Positions 8,864-17,033 of a stretch of DNA of 64,000 bases are shown in pieces. A model generated the notes under the pieces. That model saw nothing but the letters and a program-made list of their open reading frames with translations. It had not been told where the DNA came from and made no database searches. Position 1 is the first letter of the stretch; every line of letters starts with the position of its first letter. Made by a program: the position numbers and the translations under genes. This stretch comes from Terriglobales bacterium (GTDB taxonomy: Bacteria; Acidobacteriota; Terriglobia; Terriglobales; Acidobacteriaceae): positions 34,653 through 98,652 of the forward strand of contig JAICXB010000005.1 in NCBI GenBank assembly GCA_025980765.1. Direction: 5' to 3'.

Positions 8864-9238
8864 ATGGCAAAAAACAAGGTCACCATCGATACCGTTCGCA
8901 AAATGGGAATGGCGTTGCCCGGCGTGGAGGAAAGCACCGCTTATGGCTCCCCCGCGCTCACGGTGCGCGGCAAGCTGCTGGCGTGCATTCCCGTTCACCG
9001 CTCGGCCGAGCGCGCTTCGCTGGCGGTTCGCATTGCGTTTGAGGACCGTGCGGCGTTGATGGCCGCAGATCCCGAGGTCTATTACCTCACTGAGCACTAC
9101 GTCGAGCATCCGGTGGTGTTGGCGCGCTTGTCGCGCATTCAACCCGAGGCGCTGCAAGACCTGCTGGCAATGGGCTTGCGGTTCGTGACCGCGAAAGCCG
9201 GTGTACCAGCCTTCCGCAGAAAACGGCGAGAGTCCTGA
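8864..9238 (+). CDS. MmcQ/YjbR family protein
   Basis: 124-residue small protein of the MmcQ/YjbR (CyaY-like fold) family. Family features visible are MALPGVEESTAYGSPALTV near the N-terminus, the RGKLLACI strand, and PVVLARL with an Asp-Leu-Leu helix toward the end. These proteins are annotated as DNA-binding by fold comparison, but no firm cellular role is known. It is transcribed divergently from the methyltransferase gene with little space between them. The last ten residues are basic (RRKRRES). Family call is good; function is unknown. Confidence 0.8.
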   Translation: MAKNKVTIDTVRKMGMALPGVEESTAYGSPALTVRGKLLACIPVHRSAERASLAVRIAFEDRAALMAADPEVYYLTEHYVEHPVVLARLSRIQPEALQDLLAMGLRFVTAKAGVPAFRRKRRES

Positions 9239-9284
9239 AAACGCGGGTTCCCACTCATACAGAAATGCTCTAATCTGAATTGCG

Positions 9285-10466
9285 ATGATATCGACTGCGG
9301 AACGGGCGACGACCCGGAGACGGCGAAGTCCGCTACGCATCGTGCTCCTGGTCGTTGCAATTGTCCTGCTGCTGCTGTGGCCCATCATCCGCGAACACCT
9401 TCGCGCGCTGTCACTGCTGGCGCGAATGGCGGGGAAAAACAATTTCATATCGCGGCTCGATCACCATATCTATGACGTGAAGGACATTTCGATTCAGATC
9501 GGGGAACAAACAATCCCGGCGCGGCTCTATCTTCCTCGACGCTCGCCGCATCCGCCGGCGATGGTTGTGGCACATGGGCTGCATCAGCTCGGAATGAATG
9601 AACCACGTCTTGTAGCTTTTGCCGGCGCTCTCGCCCAAACTGGCGTGGAGGTGCTCACGCCCCAACTCGACGCTATCGCCGATTACCGCGTCGAGCCGCA
9701 GACGATTGACGTGATCGGCGAGAGTGCCGACACTCTGGCCCAGCAAGCGGGAATGAAGCAGGTGGGCGTGCTCGGCTTAAGCTTCTCCGGAGGCCTGTCG
9801 CTGATGTCGGCCGCCGATCCGAAATATTCAAACGAAATTGCATTTGTTGCTGCCGTAGGCGCGCAGGATGATACCGATCGCGTCGAGCACTATCTGGTCG
9901 AAGGCGAGACGCATTGGCCGGATGGAAGACTATTCACGGTTCCTCCCCACGAATATGGATGGCTTATCCTTATCTACTCGCATCCGGAAGACTTCTTCCC
10001 CGCTGCCGACGTAGAAAACGCTCGCACTTCTCTCCGGCTGCTGCTGCATGGGGATGTGACTGGCGCGAAACGCGAAGCGCAGCAGCTTTCGACCGACGGG
10101 CAGAAGTTGATGGACAAGATCTTCGACCATCAGCGAGACGCATTTCGGGAATCGCTGCTAGCACATTTGAGTAAGCATGAAGCCGAAGCGACCGCTGTCT
10201 CGCCGCACGATCATCTTGCCGGACTGAAGGCCAAAGTCTTACTCATACATGGCGAAGGAGACGACGTCATTCCACCTACGGAATCGGAATGGTTGGCGCA
10301 CGATATACCCAGTGGACATCTCCAGGAAGTCCTCATCAGTCGCGCCATCTCGCACGTAAGCCTGGAGCGTGAGCCCGGATTCCGAGATCAAATGGCGGTG
10401 GTGCACTGGATCGCGCTGATGCTGGGCGATGCCGACCGCGAATCGCCGGCCAAATCACCAAAATGA
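9285..10466 (+). CDS. Membrane-anchored alpha/beta hydrolase
   Basis: 393 residues. A basic N-terminus and one hydrophobic helix (about 19-37) suggest a membrane anchor. The rest is an alpha/beta-hydrolase fold. The first strand region has MVVAHGLHQLG, the nucleophile elbow is GLSFSGG (Ser near residue 162), and the C-terminal part has KVLLIHGEGDDVIPP, which supplies the acid, with the catalytic His likely in SHVSLE. The fold resembles dienelactone-hydrolase or dipeptidyl-peptidase types. Substrate cannot be inferred. It ends 7 nt before the dehydratase start. Confidence 0.8.
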   Translation: MISTAERATTRRRRSPLRIVLLVVAIVLLLLWPIIREHLRALSLLARMAGKNNFISRLDHHIYDVKDISIQIGEQTIPARLYLPRRSPHPPAMVVAHGLHQLGMNEPRLVAFAGALAQTGVEVLTPQLDAIADYRVEPQTIDVIGESADTLAQQAGMKQVGVLGLSFSGGLSLMSAADPKYSNEIAFVAAVGAQDDTDRVEHYLVEGETHWPDGRLFTVPPHEYGWLILIYSHPEDFFPAADVENARTSLRLLLHGDVTGAKREAQQLSTDGQKLMDKIFDHQRDAFRESLLAHLSKHEAEATAVSPHDHLAGLKAKVLLIHGEGDDVIPPTESEWLAHDIPSGHLQEVLISRAISHVSLEREPGFRDQMAVVHWIALMLGDADRESPAKSPK

Positions 10467-10473
10467 GATTGGA

Positions 10474-11427
10474 ATGGTAACTCTCGAAAGAATTCGTGAA
10501 GCCCAGCAAAGATTGCGCGGCGTTGCAGTTCGCACTCCACTGCTCGCGATCTCGCTGACACAGGGCGAAGTATTTCTGAAACCAGAAAACCTGCAACCAA
10601 TCGGATCGTTCAAACTCCGCGGGGCGTACAACAAAATTGCCTCTCTTTCTCCGCAGCAGCGTAGTCGCGGCGTGATTGCCTACTCCAGCGGGAACCATGC
10701 TCAAGGTGTCGCCTATGCGGCGCGGGCGATGGGCTGCAAGGCGACAATTGTGATGCCCAGCAACTCGCCTGCGCTGAAGCTGGAGAAGACGAAATCTCTG
10801 GGCGCAGAGGTTGTGATTGTGGGTCCTTCCAGCGATGAGCGCAAAGCGCGCGCCGAGGAGCTGGCATGTGAACGCGGTCTGGCGCTGATTCCTCCGTATG
10901 ACGATGAGGCTATCATCGCCGGTCAGGGCACTGCCGGACTCGAGATCCTTGAGGATTTACCTGATCTGGAGGCGGTGCTGGTCGCAGTCGGCGGCGGCGG
11001 GATGATCAGCGGCATCGCTACGGCGATAAAAAACCTGCATCCCGCTACACGCGTTTACGGAGTGGAATCGGAGCTGGCGGCAAAGGGCAAAGCCAGCTTC
11101 GAAGCCGGCCACCGAGTCACGTTTCCGGCAGAAGAGACCTCGCGCACCATCGCCGACGGACTGCGCACACAAAGCGTCGGTGAATGCAATTTTGAGCACA
11201 TTCAGAAATATGTCGATGGTTTTGTCAGTGTGACTGAGGACGAGATTCGGGAGTCGGTGCGCCGGCTTGCGCTCGATGCCCACCTGATCGCAGAACCCAG
11301 CGGCGCGGTTCCGTTCGCGGCATTTCTATTCCATCGCGAAGAACTTGCAGCGGGCGATAGAATTGTAGCTATCGTGAGTGGCGGAAATATTGCGCCAGAA
11401 ATGCTGCAGGAGATTCTTGCCAGCTGA
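10474..11427 (+). CDS. Threonine/serine dehydratase (PLP-dependent)
   Basis: 317 residues, fold-type II PLP enzyme. The PLP lysine lies in GSFKLRGAYNKI; the substrate loop is SSGNHAQGVAYAAR; the phosphate-binding glycine loop is VGGGGMISGIATAI. Length and absence of a C-terminal ACT domain match the catabolic type (TdcB) or serine racemase rather than full-length IlvA. It would deaminate L-threonine to 2-oxobutanoate and ammonia. The ORF is open to 10429, but the ATG at 10474 begins the conserved VTLERIREAQQRL and avoids a 38-bp overlap with the hydrolase. Substrate choice between Thr and Ser is not settled. Confidence 0.88.
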   Translation: MVTLERIREAQQRLRGVAVRTPLLAISLTQGEVFLKPENLQPIGSFKLRGAYNKIASLSPQQRSRGVIAYSSGNHAQGVAYAARAMGCKATIVMPSNSPALKLEKTKSLGAEVVIVGPSSDERKARAEELACERGLALIPPYDDEAIIAGQGTAGLEILEDLPDLEAVLVAVGGGGMISGIATAIKNLHPATRVYGVESELAAKGKASFEAGHRVTFPAEETSRTIADGLRTQSVGECNFEHIQKYVDGFVSVTEDEIRESVRRLALDAHLIAEPSGAVPFAAFLFHREELAAGDRIVAIVSGGNIAPEMLQEILAS

Positions 11428-11507
11428 ACGTAAGGCAAAATCAAAAGCCATGCCACGGATTGGACGCATGTCCACGGATTTCAAGAGTCAATTTACACGA
11501 ATATTTC

Positions 11508-12458
11508 ATGGGTAAACGTCTTCACTTCCTACTATTCCTTTCATTTCTCCTTTTGCTGACTGCGCTGCTTCATGCCGACGAAAACACTGAGCGTGGCGTG
11601 GCGGTATCTCCACAGACGGTTTACGTTTCCCCGGATACTTCAAGCCAGAAGATTGGCGTCCTCGAGCGCGGACGCGAGGCGGCGGTGCTTGAGCACAGCG
11701 GCCAGTGGATCCACGTGCTGGCGTCTATGGGTCCCGATCCGAACGGTGGTGAGCGCGATGTCTCCGGCTGGATGCAGGACAAAGGCCTGGTCCGCAAGAC
11801 CACGCCCAATGGCGATCAGGTTCTTTTTGGTGAAGCCGCCGATTCCGAGGCCCAGGCCAGCCAGCGTGGTGGACGTCGCGGCGCCGACAAGGACGCTTAC
11901 CGCCTGTATCACCGCGTTGCCGAATATTTCCCTAATTCACCGCTGGCCGGCGAGGCCGCGTACCGCTCTGCCGACATTGCCTGGCAACTCGACGTCGAGG
12001 ACATGAAGCATCGTCCTTCTGCAAAAGAGAAAGACCCCTACATGCGACATCAGATGGACGAAGACCAGATGCGCCAGGTCGAGCACAAGTACTCGCACAC
12101 CAAGTGGGCCGATCTCGCCGCTTTCGATCTGATCGACAATAAACTTTGCGGCGACTGGCAGGGCGATCCCAAATGTCCGGAAAAGGAATCGTCGATTTAC
12201 GAGAAGTATGCCGCCGAACATCCACAATCTCCCAAAGCAGCCGAAGCCCTCTACGATGCCGCCTCGCGCCAGGCAGCGCTGATTGAGATGTACCGCGAGC
12301 AGGAAGACCAGAAAAAATCGGATGAGAGCCGCGCGAAAGCTATGGCAATCGCGCAACGGATTCCACAACAATATCCGCAATCCGATTACGCCTATCGCGC
12401 GCAACGCCTGATTTTTTTCCTGCAACAAAAAATCCCAACCTACGGTAATACCGAGTAG
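11508..12458 (+). CDS. Exported SH3-domain / TPR-like protein
   Basis: 316 residues. A clear signal peptide starts at the ATG at 11508 (Lys-Arg, then a leucine/phenylalanine-rich core, ending near LLHADE). The ORF is open upstream to a TTG at 11460, but that extension has no signal character. Residues about 30-105 form a bacterial SH3-like domain (VYVSPDTSSQKIGVLERG, then a GQWIHV strand). The C-terminal half has helix pairs like BamD/TolA-type tetratricopeptides (AEYFPNSPLAGEAAYRSADI; AAEHPQSPKAAEALYDAASR). It is probably a periplasmic scaffold acting on the cell wall; partner unknown. Confidence 0.75.
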   Translation: MGKRLHFLLFLSFLLLLTALLHADENTERGVAVSPQTVYVSPDTSSQKIGVLERGREAAVLEHSGQWIHVLASMGPDPNGGERDVSGWMQDKGLVRKTTPNGDQVLFGEAADSEAQASQRGGRRGADKDAYRLYHRVAEYFPNSPLAGEAAYRSADIAWQLDVEDMKHRPSAKEKDPYMRHQMDEDQMRQVEHKYSHTKWADLAAFDLIDNKLCGDWQGDPKCPEKESSIYEKYAAEHPQSPKAAEALYDAASRQAALIEMYREQEDQKKSDESRAKAMAIAQRIPQQYPQSDYAYRAQRLIFFLQQKIPTYGNTE

Positions 12459-12475
12459 TTCCGAAAGGAAACTAA

Positions 12476-13351
12476 TTGCCCATCTATCAAGCTGTTGTGC
12501 TCGCCATCGTGCAGGCATTTGGCGAGTTCCTGCCAATTTCCAGCTCCGCGCACCTGATCCTGACCCGTTGGCTGTTCGGCTGGAGCGAATTGGATCCCGC
12601 GATGGACCTCACCTTTGACGTGGCGCTTCATGCCGGCACTCTGCTCGCGGTGCTCATCTATTTCCTGCCGACGTGGATCAACCTGATCGTCGCTGGATTC
12701 GGTGGTCAACCGAAACTTTCCGGAAGAGGCGCGCCGTTCGGACAAGTGAACGAAGCCGAGAGTGGCCGCGATCGTTTCCTGCTCTGGTGGATCGCCCTCG
12801 CGACGGTCCCGGGCGCTATAGCAGGCAAGCTCCTCGACAAGTATGCGGAAATCCGCTTTCGGGAAGACTACATCCTCATCGGCGCCATGCTGATTGTGGT
12901 CGGATTGCTGATGGGAGCGGCGGAAAAATGGGGCAGCCAGACGCGCCCCTTTACGGGAATCAAAGCGCTCGACGCTATCCTGATTGGAATTGCCCAGGCC
13001 TTCGCTCTTATTCCCGGAGTCTCCCGCTCGGGATCAACAATCACCGCCGGCCTGGCTCGGGGATTGAATCGGGAAGCTGCCGCCGTCTTCAGCTTTCTAT
13101 TGCTGGCGCCAATCACCGCCGGCGCAGTACTGCTCAAAGCCCATTCTGTGATCAAGGCCGGCGGCCTGCCTGGGGGCATGGGTCTGCCCTTCGCCGTTGG
13201 ATTCGCCATCTCGGCCATAGTTGGAATGGGCGTAATCGCCTTTTTCCTCAAGTACTTACGCCAGCATTCGCTGAGAGCCTTTGTTGTTTATCGGGTGCTG
13301 ATCGGGTGCGCAGTAATCATCTTGGCTCTGGTTCGAATGCGCGGCCACTGA
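12476..13351 (+). CDS. uppP: Undecaprenyl-diphosphatase
   Basis: 291 residues, polytopic membrane enzyme. It dephosphorylates undecaprenyl diphosphate to the monophosphate carrier lipid used for peptidoglycan and glycan export. The (E/Q)xxxE motif is Gln13-x3-Glu17 in VQAFGEFLPISSSAHL, and the PGxSRSxxT motif is PGVSRSGSTIT near residue 180. The start is TTG at 12476, preceded by AAAGGAA about 6 nt upstream; no ATG lies in the conserved N-terminus. It sits 17 nt after the SH3/TPR gene, suggesting a cell-envelope transcription unit. Confidence 0.93.
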   Translation: MPIYQAVVLAIVQAFGEFLPISSSAHLILTRWLFGWSELDPAMDLTFDVALHAGTLLAVLIYFLPTWINLIVAGFGGQPKLSGRGAPFGQVNEAESGRDRFLLWWIALATVPGAIAGKLLDKYAEIRFREDYILIGAMLIVVGLLMGAAEKWGSQTRPFTGIKALDAILIGIAQAFALIPGVSRSGSTITAGLARGLNREAAAVFSFLLLAPITAGAVLLKAHSVIKAGGLPGGMGLPFAVGFAISAIVGMGVIAFFLKYLRQHSLRAFVVYRVLIGCAVIILALVRMRGH

Positions 13352-13435
13352 CAAGTCCGAAGCCGAACCAGACCAATCAGTTTCTTTTCCTGCACAATCT
13401 GCGATAATCGGCCTGCTCTGGTGTTTTCCGCGACT

Positions 13436-13459
13436 GCCACCCGGGCTGACCTGGGTGGC
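13436..13459. other. GC-rich hairpin just upstream of ftsK
   Basis: A 10-bp stem (GCCACCCGGG with CCTGGGTGGC, one G-U pair) and a CTGA loop, ending 17 nt before the ftsK start. There is no U-tract in either direction, so it is not a standard intrinsic terminator. It could modulate ftsK translation or mark the end of the uppP unit. The structure is seen; the function is inference. Confidence 0.5.
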
Positions 13460-13476
13460 TCGCGCCAAACGCCTCA

Positions 13477-15843
13477 ATGAAATCGCTGCTTCGGCTCTTC
13501 ACGCCGACCAGGAACCGCCGTTTCAACGAACTCGTCGGCTTCGTGCTGATGGCGTCGGCGCTGCTGTTGTTCCTCGCGCTGGTTTCCTACTCGCCGCTCG
13601 ATCCTTCCCTCAACACCGCTTCTTCCATGGGCGGCAGCGATTCGACGCACAATTGGATCGGCCGCGTCGGCGCACTGATCAGCGATGGCTTCCTGCAACT
13701 CTTCGGAATCGCAGTTTTCAGCCTTCCGGTAATGCTGGCCGGGCTTGGCCTGCGCTGGTTCCGCTCCCGAAACATTAACTCACCGGTGGAAAAGGCGCTG
13801 GGCGCTCTGGTGCTGTTGATGTTCACGCCGGCGTTGATGGCATTGCTGCCTGGGCATTTGCGATGGCTGAATGCCATCCCCATTGAGGGGGTACTGGGAC
13901 GCATCCTCGGCGATTTTCTTATTCACTATTTCAATCTCGTCGGTGCGTATTTGGTCTCACTGAGCGTGATTGCCGCCGCGCTCTACCTCTGCACCACGTT
14001 CTCCTTCACTACCGCGCATGTTTGGGTCGGCACCCACTTCGCCTTCGTCGGCGCAGCATGGCAGCGGGTGGAAGATTGGCGGGCCGAACGCCTGCGCATC
14101 AAGGCGCAACGGGAACTGGAAAAGCGCAAGGCTGCGCGTCCAACGGTGGGCAGCCAGCCGGCGCCCGACACCAAAATTACTCCTATTGCCAGGGTCGCCA
14201 ATGTGTATGACCAAGTGCAGCCGGCGAAGATGGTAGAAGCGCCCAGCCTTTCGGCCATTCCGGCTGAATCCGGACCCGAGCCTATGTCCACCGAGCCACA
14301 AGAGACGGCTATCGAAGTCGGCATTCGCGCCGATAGCGCCATCAAGCGAAAAACCGTGCTGCCGAAGACTTTTGGTGGATTTCAGCTTCCGCCCAGCTCC
14401 ATGCTGAAGCGTCCTGACGACCAGCACGCGATCAATGAGGAAGAACTGAAGGGGCTGGCGCAGATTCTGGTAGAGAAATGCGCGGAATTTGACGTGCATG
14501 GCACGATCACGCACATCAATCCCGGGCCTGTAGTCACGACGTATGAAATGAAGCCCGAGGCGGGTGTGAAGTACAGCCGGATCACCGGCCTGTCTGACGA
14601 TCTCTGCCTGGCGATGAAAGCCGAGAGCATTCTGATCGAGCGCATGACCGGCAAGAACACCGTCGGCATTCAGGTGCCCAACGCTGAGCGCGAGACCATC
14701 TTCCTGCGCGAGGTAGTCGAATCACAGTACTTCGGCGACGCGCGCTCGCGGCTGACTCTGGCCCTGGGCAAAGACATTAATGGCCGCATCATTACCGCCG
14801 ATCTGGCAACCATGCCGCATTTGCTGATTGCCGGGTCCACTGGATCGGGCAAGTCTGTCGCCATCAATGCCATGATCATGTCGCTGCTCTTCAAGGCAAC
14901 GCCGGAACAGGTGCGCCTGATACTTGTCGATCCCAAGCGAGTGGAACTTGGCAACTACGACGGTGTTCCGCATCTCTACACACCCATCATCACCGAGCCC
15001 AAGCTGGCATCAGTGGCACTTCGCAATGCAGTACGCGAGATGGAGCGTCGCCTGAAATTGTTGGCGGAAAAAGGCGTGCGCAACGTCGATCAGTACAACA
15101 AGCTCTTTACCGAAGACACGCCCAGCCTGTTCGAGACTGAGACCGAGCACAAGCCGCTGCCGTACATCGTAATCATCATCGACGAGCTCGCTGACCTGAT
15201 GATGCTCGATGGAAAGAATGTGGAAGAATCGATCACGCGACTTGCGCAAATGGCGCGTGCCGTCGGCATTCACCTGATACTTGCGACCCAGCGTCCGTCC
15301 GTTGACGTGATCACCGGGCTCATCAAGGCCAACATCCCGACGCGGATTTCTTTCCGCGTGGCCACGAAAGTGGATTCCCGCACGATTCTCGACGCCAATG
15401 GGTCGGAATCGCTGCTTGGAAGGGGCGACATGCTCTTCCTCGCACCCGGCTCAGCTCGCGTACAACGCGTGCACGCTCCCTTTGTCACCGAGAAAGAAAT
15501 TGCTCAAGTGGTGGAATTCTGGCGCTCGCAAGGCGAAGCCGAATACGAAAAGAAATTCCTCGAGGCTCCGAAGGACGACAATACCGGACCGGACGGCGAT
15601 GGCGAACCGGGAGAAGACGATCACGACGAACTCTACGAAGACGGAGTGCGCCTGGTCTTGGAGTTCGGCAAAGCTTCCACTTCCCTGCTCCAGCGACGGC
15701 TGCGCATCGGCTATGGCCGCGCTGCGCACCTGATCGATCTCATGGAGCGCGACGGCATAGTCGGCGCGGCGGACGGCCCCAAACCCCGCGAAGTCCTCAA
15801 ACGCCCGGATTGGATCGACGAAGTAGAACAATCGTTGCGATAA
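13477..15843 (+). CDS. ftsK: DNA translocase FtsK
   Basis: 788 residues. Four hydrophobic helices in the first 175 residues anchor it at the division septum. A charged linker (about 190-310) precedes the motor. The motor has a Walker A near residue 453 (STGSGKS), a Walker B near 562 (YIVIIIDELADLMM), and the ATQRPSVDVITG segment typical of FtsK/SpoIIIE. The last 65 residues form the gamma winged helix (LLQRRLRIGYGRAAHLIDLM) that reads KOPS-like guide sequences. The linker is short compared with E. coli FtsK. It pumps chromosome termini during division and activates XerCD recombination. Confidence 0.95.
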   Translation: MKSLLRLFTPTRNRRFNELVGFVLMASALLLFLALVSYSPLDPSLNTASSMGGSDSTHNWIGRVGALISDGFLQLFGIAVFSLPVMLAGLGLRWFRSRNINSPVEKALGALVLLMFTPALMALLPGHLRWLNAIPIEGVLGRILGDFLIHYFNLVGAYLVSLSVIAAALYLCTTFSFTTAHVWVGTHFAFVGAAWQRVEDWRAERLRIKAQRELEKRKAARPTVGSQPAPDTKITPIARVANVYDQVQPAKMVEAPSLSAIPAESGPEPMSTEPQETAIEVGIRADSAIKRKTVLPKTFGGFQLPPSSMLKRPDDQHAINEEELKGLAQILVEKCAEFDVHGTITHINPGPVVTTYEMKPEAGVKYSRITGLSDDLCLAMKAESILIERMTGKNTVGIQVPNAERETIFLREVVESQYFGDARSRLTLALGKDINGRIITADLATMPHLLIAGSTGSGKSVAINAMIMSLLFKATPEQVRLILVDPKRVELGNYDGVPHLYTPIITEPKLASVALRNAVREMERRLKLLAEKGVRNVDQYNKLFTEDTPSLFETETEHKPLPYIVIIIDELADLMMLDGKNVEESITRLAQMARAVGIHLILATQRPSVDVITGLIKANIPTRISFRVATKVDSRTILDANGSESLLGRGDMLFLAPGSARVQRVHAPFVTEKEIAQVVEFWRSQGEAEYEKKFLEAPKDDNTGPDGDGEPGEDDHDELYEDGVRLVLEFGKASTSLLQRRLRIGYGRAAHLIDLMERDGIVGAADGPKPREVLKRPDWIDEVEQSLR

Positions 15844-15876
15844 ACCGAATCGGAACAGTGGCAACCCATGGTTCGA

Positions 15877-16320
15877 TCATTTAACGGGATCAAAGCATTC
15901 CAATCTTTCCGACTGGGCGGCCTCGATGAGGTTTAGATCTGAGCAGATAAAACGGGCAGATGAACTCAGGGAATATTGCAAGACCTTGCAGGATGCAAGC
16001 TGTATGGCATCCAACGCGCGAAGAGCATGTCTGTCGATCAACAGAAAAGATTCGCTAATGACCGCATCCGTGACTGGTTGCTGGAGAAACTTTTCCGCCA
16101 GTGTCGAATCGAAGTAATCAAGTAATTTCTCTGCGATCAACTTGGGAAGGTCTCCGGATCGTTGTCTGCGCCGTACTGCTGAACGTAGCTCAACAGGGGC
16201 CAACGAGGAGATCGCAAGCCGGTTATCGGGTGAGACGGCGAGTCCGATCATCACGTCGGTGCCGGACTCGCGAATAAACAGCTTCAATAGTGCGCTTGTA
16301 TCCAAGTACAAGATCGCCAA
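15877..16320 (-). CDS. PIN-domain ribonuclease (VapC-like toxin)
   Basis: 147 residues from a TTG start at 16320 that follows the partner gene's TGA by 1 nt (TGATTTG), with AGAGGG just upstream as ribosome binding site. The longer open frame to 16434 lies wholly inside the partner gene and is rejected. PIN acidic residues are visible: Asp7 in LYLDTSALLKLF, Glu in PVELRSAVRR, Asp in LDAIQLASC, and a last Asp in FICSDLNL. VapC-type toxins cut tRNA or rRNA when released from their antitoxin. The tight coupling to the upstream gene supports a two-gene toxin-antitoxin unit. Confidence 0.85.
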   Translation of the reverse strand: MAILYLDTSALLKLFIRESGTDVMIGLAVSPDNRLAISSLAPVELRSAVRRRQRSGDLPKLIAEKLLDYFDSTLAEKFLQQPVTDAVISESFLLIDRHALRALDAIQLASCKVLQYSLSSSARFICSDLNLIEAAQSERLECFDPVK

Positions 16321-16321
16321 A

Positions 16322-16951
16322 TCACCCTCTGTCCCGTAGCATGGTCTTTGATATTGGCTCTCCGGGCAATTCAATCGGGGTAAAGCCCCAACCAGAATGA
16401 GCATCAATGCCCAGTACTGCGGCACTGACGGCATTATTTCGATTCACGCGAACCGTTGTCGTGGGATAGGGCTGGCGGGGATTCGGAATCTTGCCGAGGA
16501 GAATGAGACCTTCCTCAATTGCTTCGGCGACTAGCTTTTTGCGGATATCCGCATTCACCGCCCAGCCAAAGCTTTGCCTAGGAAGATAGGTGTCGCGAAA
16601 CCATTTAAGGGCAATAAATTGATATCCAGGGATTGCTTCCGCTTTAGCGAGGGCCCCGATGAGGTCTCGAATTGGATCCGAAGGTGATTTTAACTTCGAA
16701 TCAGCAGCCGAAGAACCTTCTGGCGAACGTTGGTTCATTTGATCGAACTCACTTTCAAGCGAGTCGGCGCAGGGCTCCAAGCGAAAAATGCCGTGTTCTC
16801 CGCGGGTGGGCTGCCAGTTCTCTGCAGATGCGGAGCGACGCTTCCTGCGCTGATTGCCATGTAGTTCGACGCAAACTCGGAATCCTTGGGGGATAAAAGG
16901 CAATTCCGCAAGCTTGCGGGCAATCGAATCTTCTAGCTCGCGGATAGTCAT
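16322..16951 (-). CDS. Putative antitoxin partner of PIN toxin, winged-helix-like
   Basis: 209 residues, far longer than a usual VapB (about 70-90). The N-terminal 60 residues have no recognised fold. The C-terminal half (about 92-180) reads like a small winged helix: two helices (DPIRDLIGALAKAEAI; LKWFRDTYLP), then KKLVAEAIEEGLILLGKI and a PTTTVRVNR wing strand, reminiscent of domains that accompany PIN/NYN nucleases. Upstream lie a TTGACA box, an AT-rich -10 region and a 22-bp palindrome, consistent with autoregulation. The TGA is 1 nt from the toxin start. The antitoxin role is inferred from position and operator only. Confidence 0.65.
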   Translation of the reverse strand: MTIRELEDSIARKLAELPFIPQGFRVCVELHGNQRRKRRSASAENWQPTRGEHGIFRLEPCADSLESEFDQMNQRSPEGSSAADSKLKSPSDPIRDLIGALAKAEAIPGYQFIALKWFRDTYLPRQSFGWAVNADIRKKLVAEAIEEGLILLGKIPNPRQPYPTTTVRVNRNNAVSAAVLGIDAHSGWGFTPIELPGEPISKTMLRDRG

Positions 16952-16977
16952 AACATAGCCTCTTTTTCCCTAAGATA

Positions 16978-17033
16978 ATCCGCAATATATCCTGCGGATG
17001 GCTATATATTATAATAGAAATTAAGTCTGTCAA
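16978..17033 (-). promoter_or_regulatory. Promoter and palindromic operator of the PIN unit
   Basis: Reading the minus strand: TTGACA at 17033-17028, an AT-rich -10 region (TATAAT at 17013-17008 with 14-nt spacing, or TATATA further on with 19-nt spacing), then an inverted repeat ATCCGC-N10-GCGGAT at 16999-16978 near the expected start of transcription. The TTGACA overlaps the stop codon of the upstream transporter gene. The palindrome is where a self-repressing antitoxin would bind. Elements are visible; function is inferred. Confidence 0.6.

Noticed and set aside
8817..8870. 18-residue N-terminal extension of the methyltransferase
   Set aside because: It would overlap the divergent gene's start and has no family similarity.
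13436..13459. Intrinsic terminator of uppP
   Set aside because: Good stem but no T-run on either side; listed only as a hairpin.
16321..16434. Upstream extension of the PIN gene
   Set aside because: It lies wholly inside the partner gene in another frame; a TTG with AGAGGG immediately after the partner's stop explains the start.
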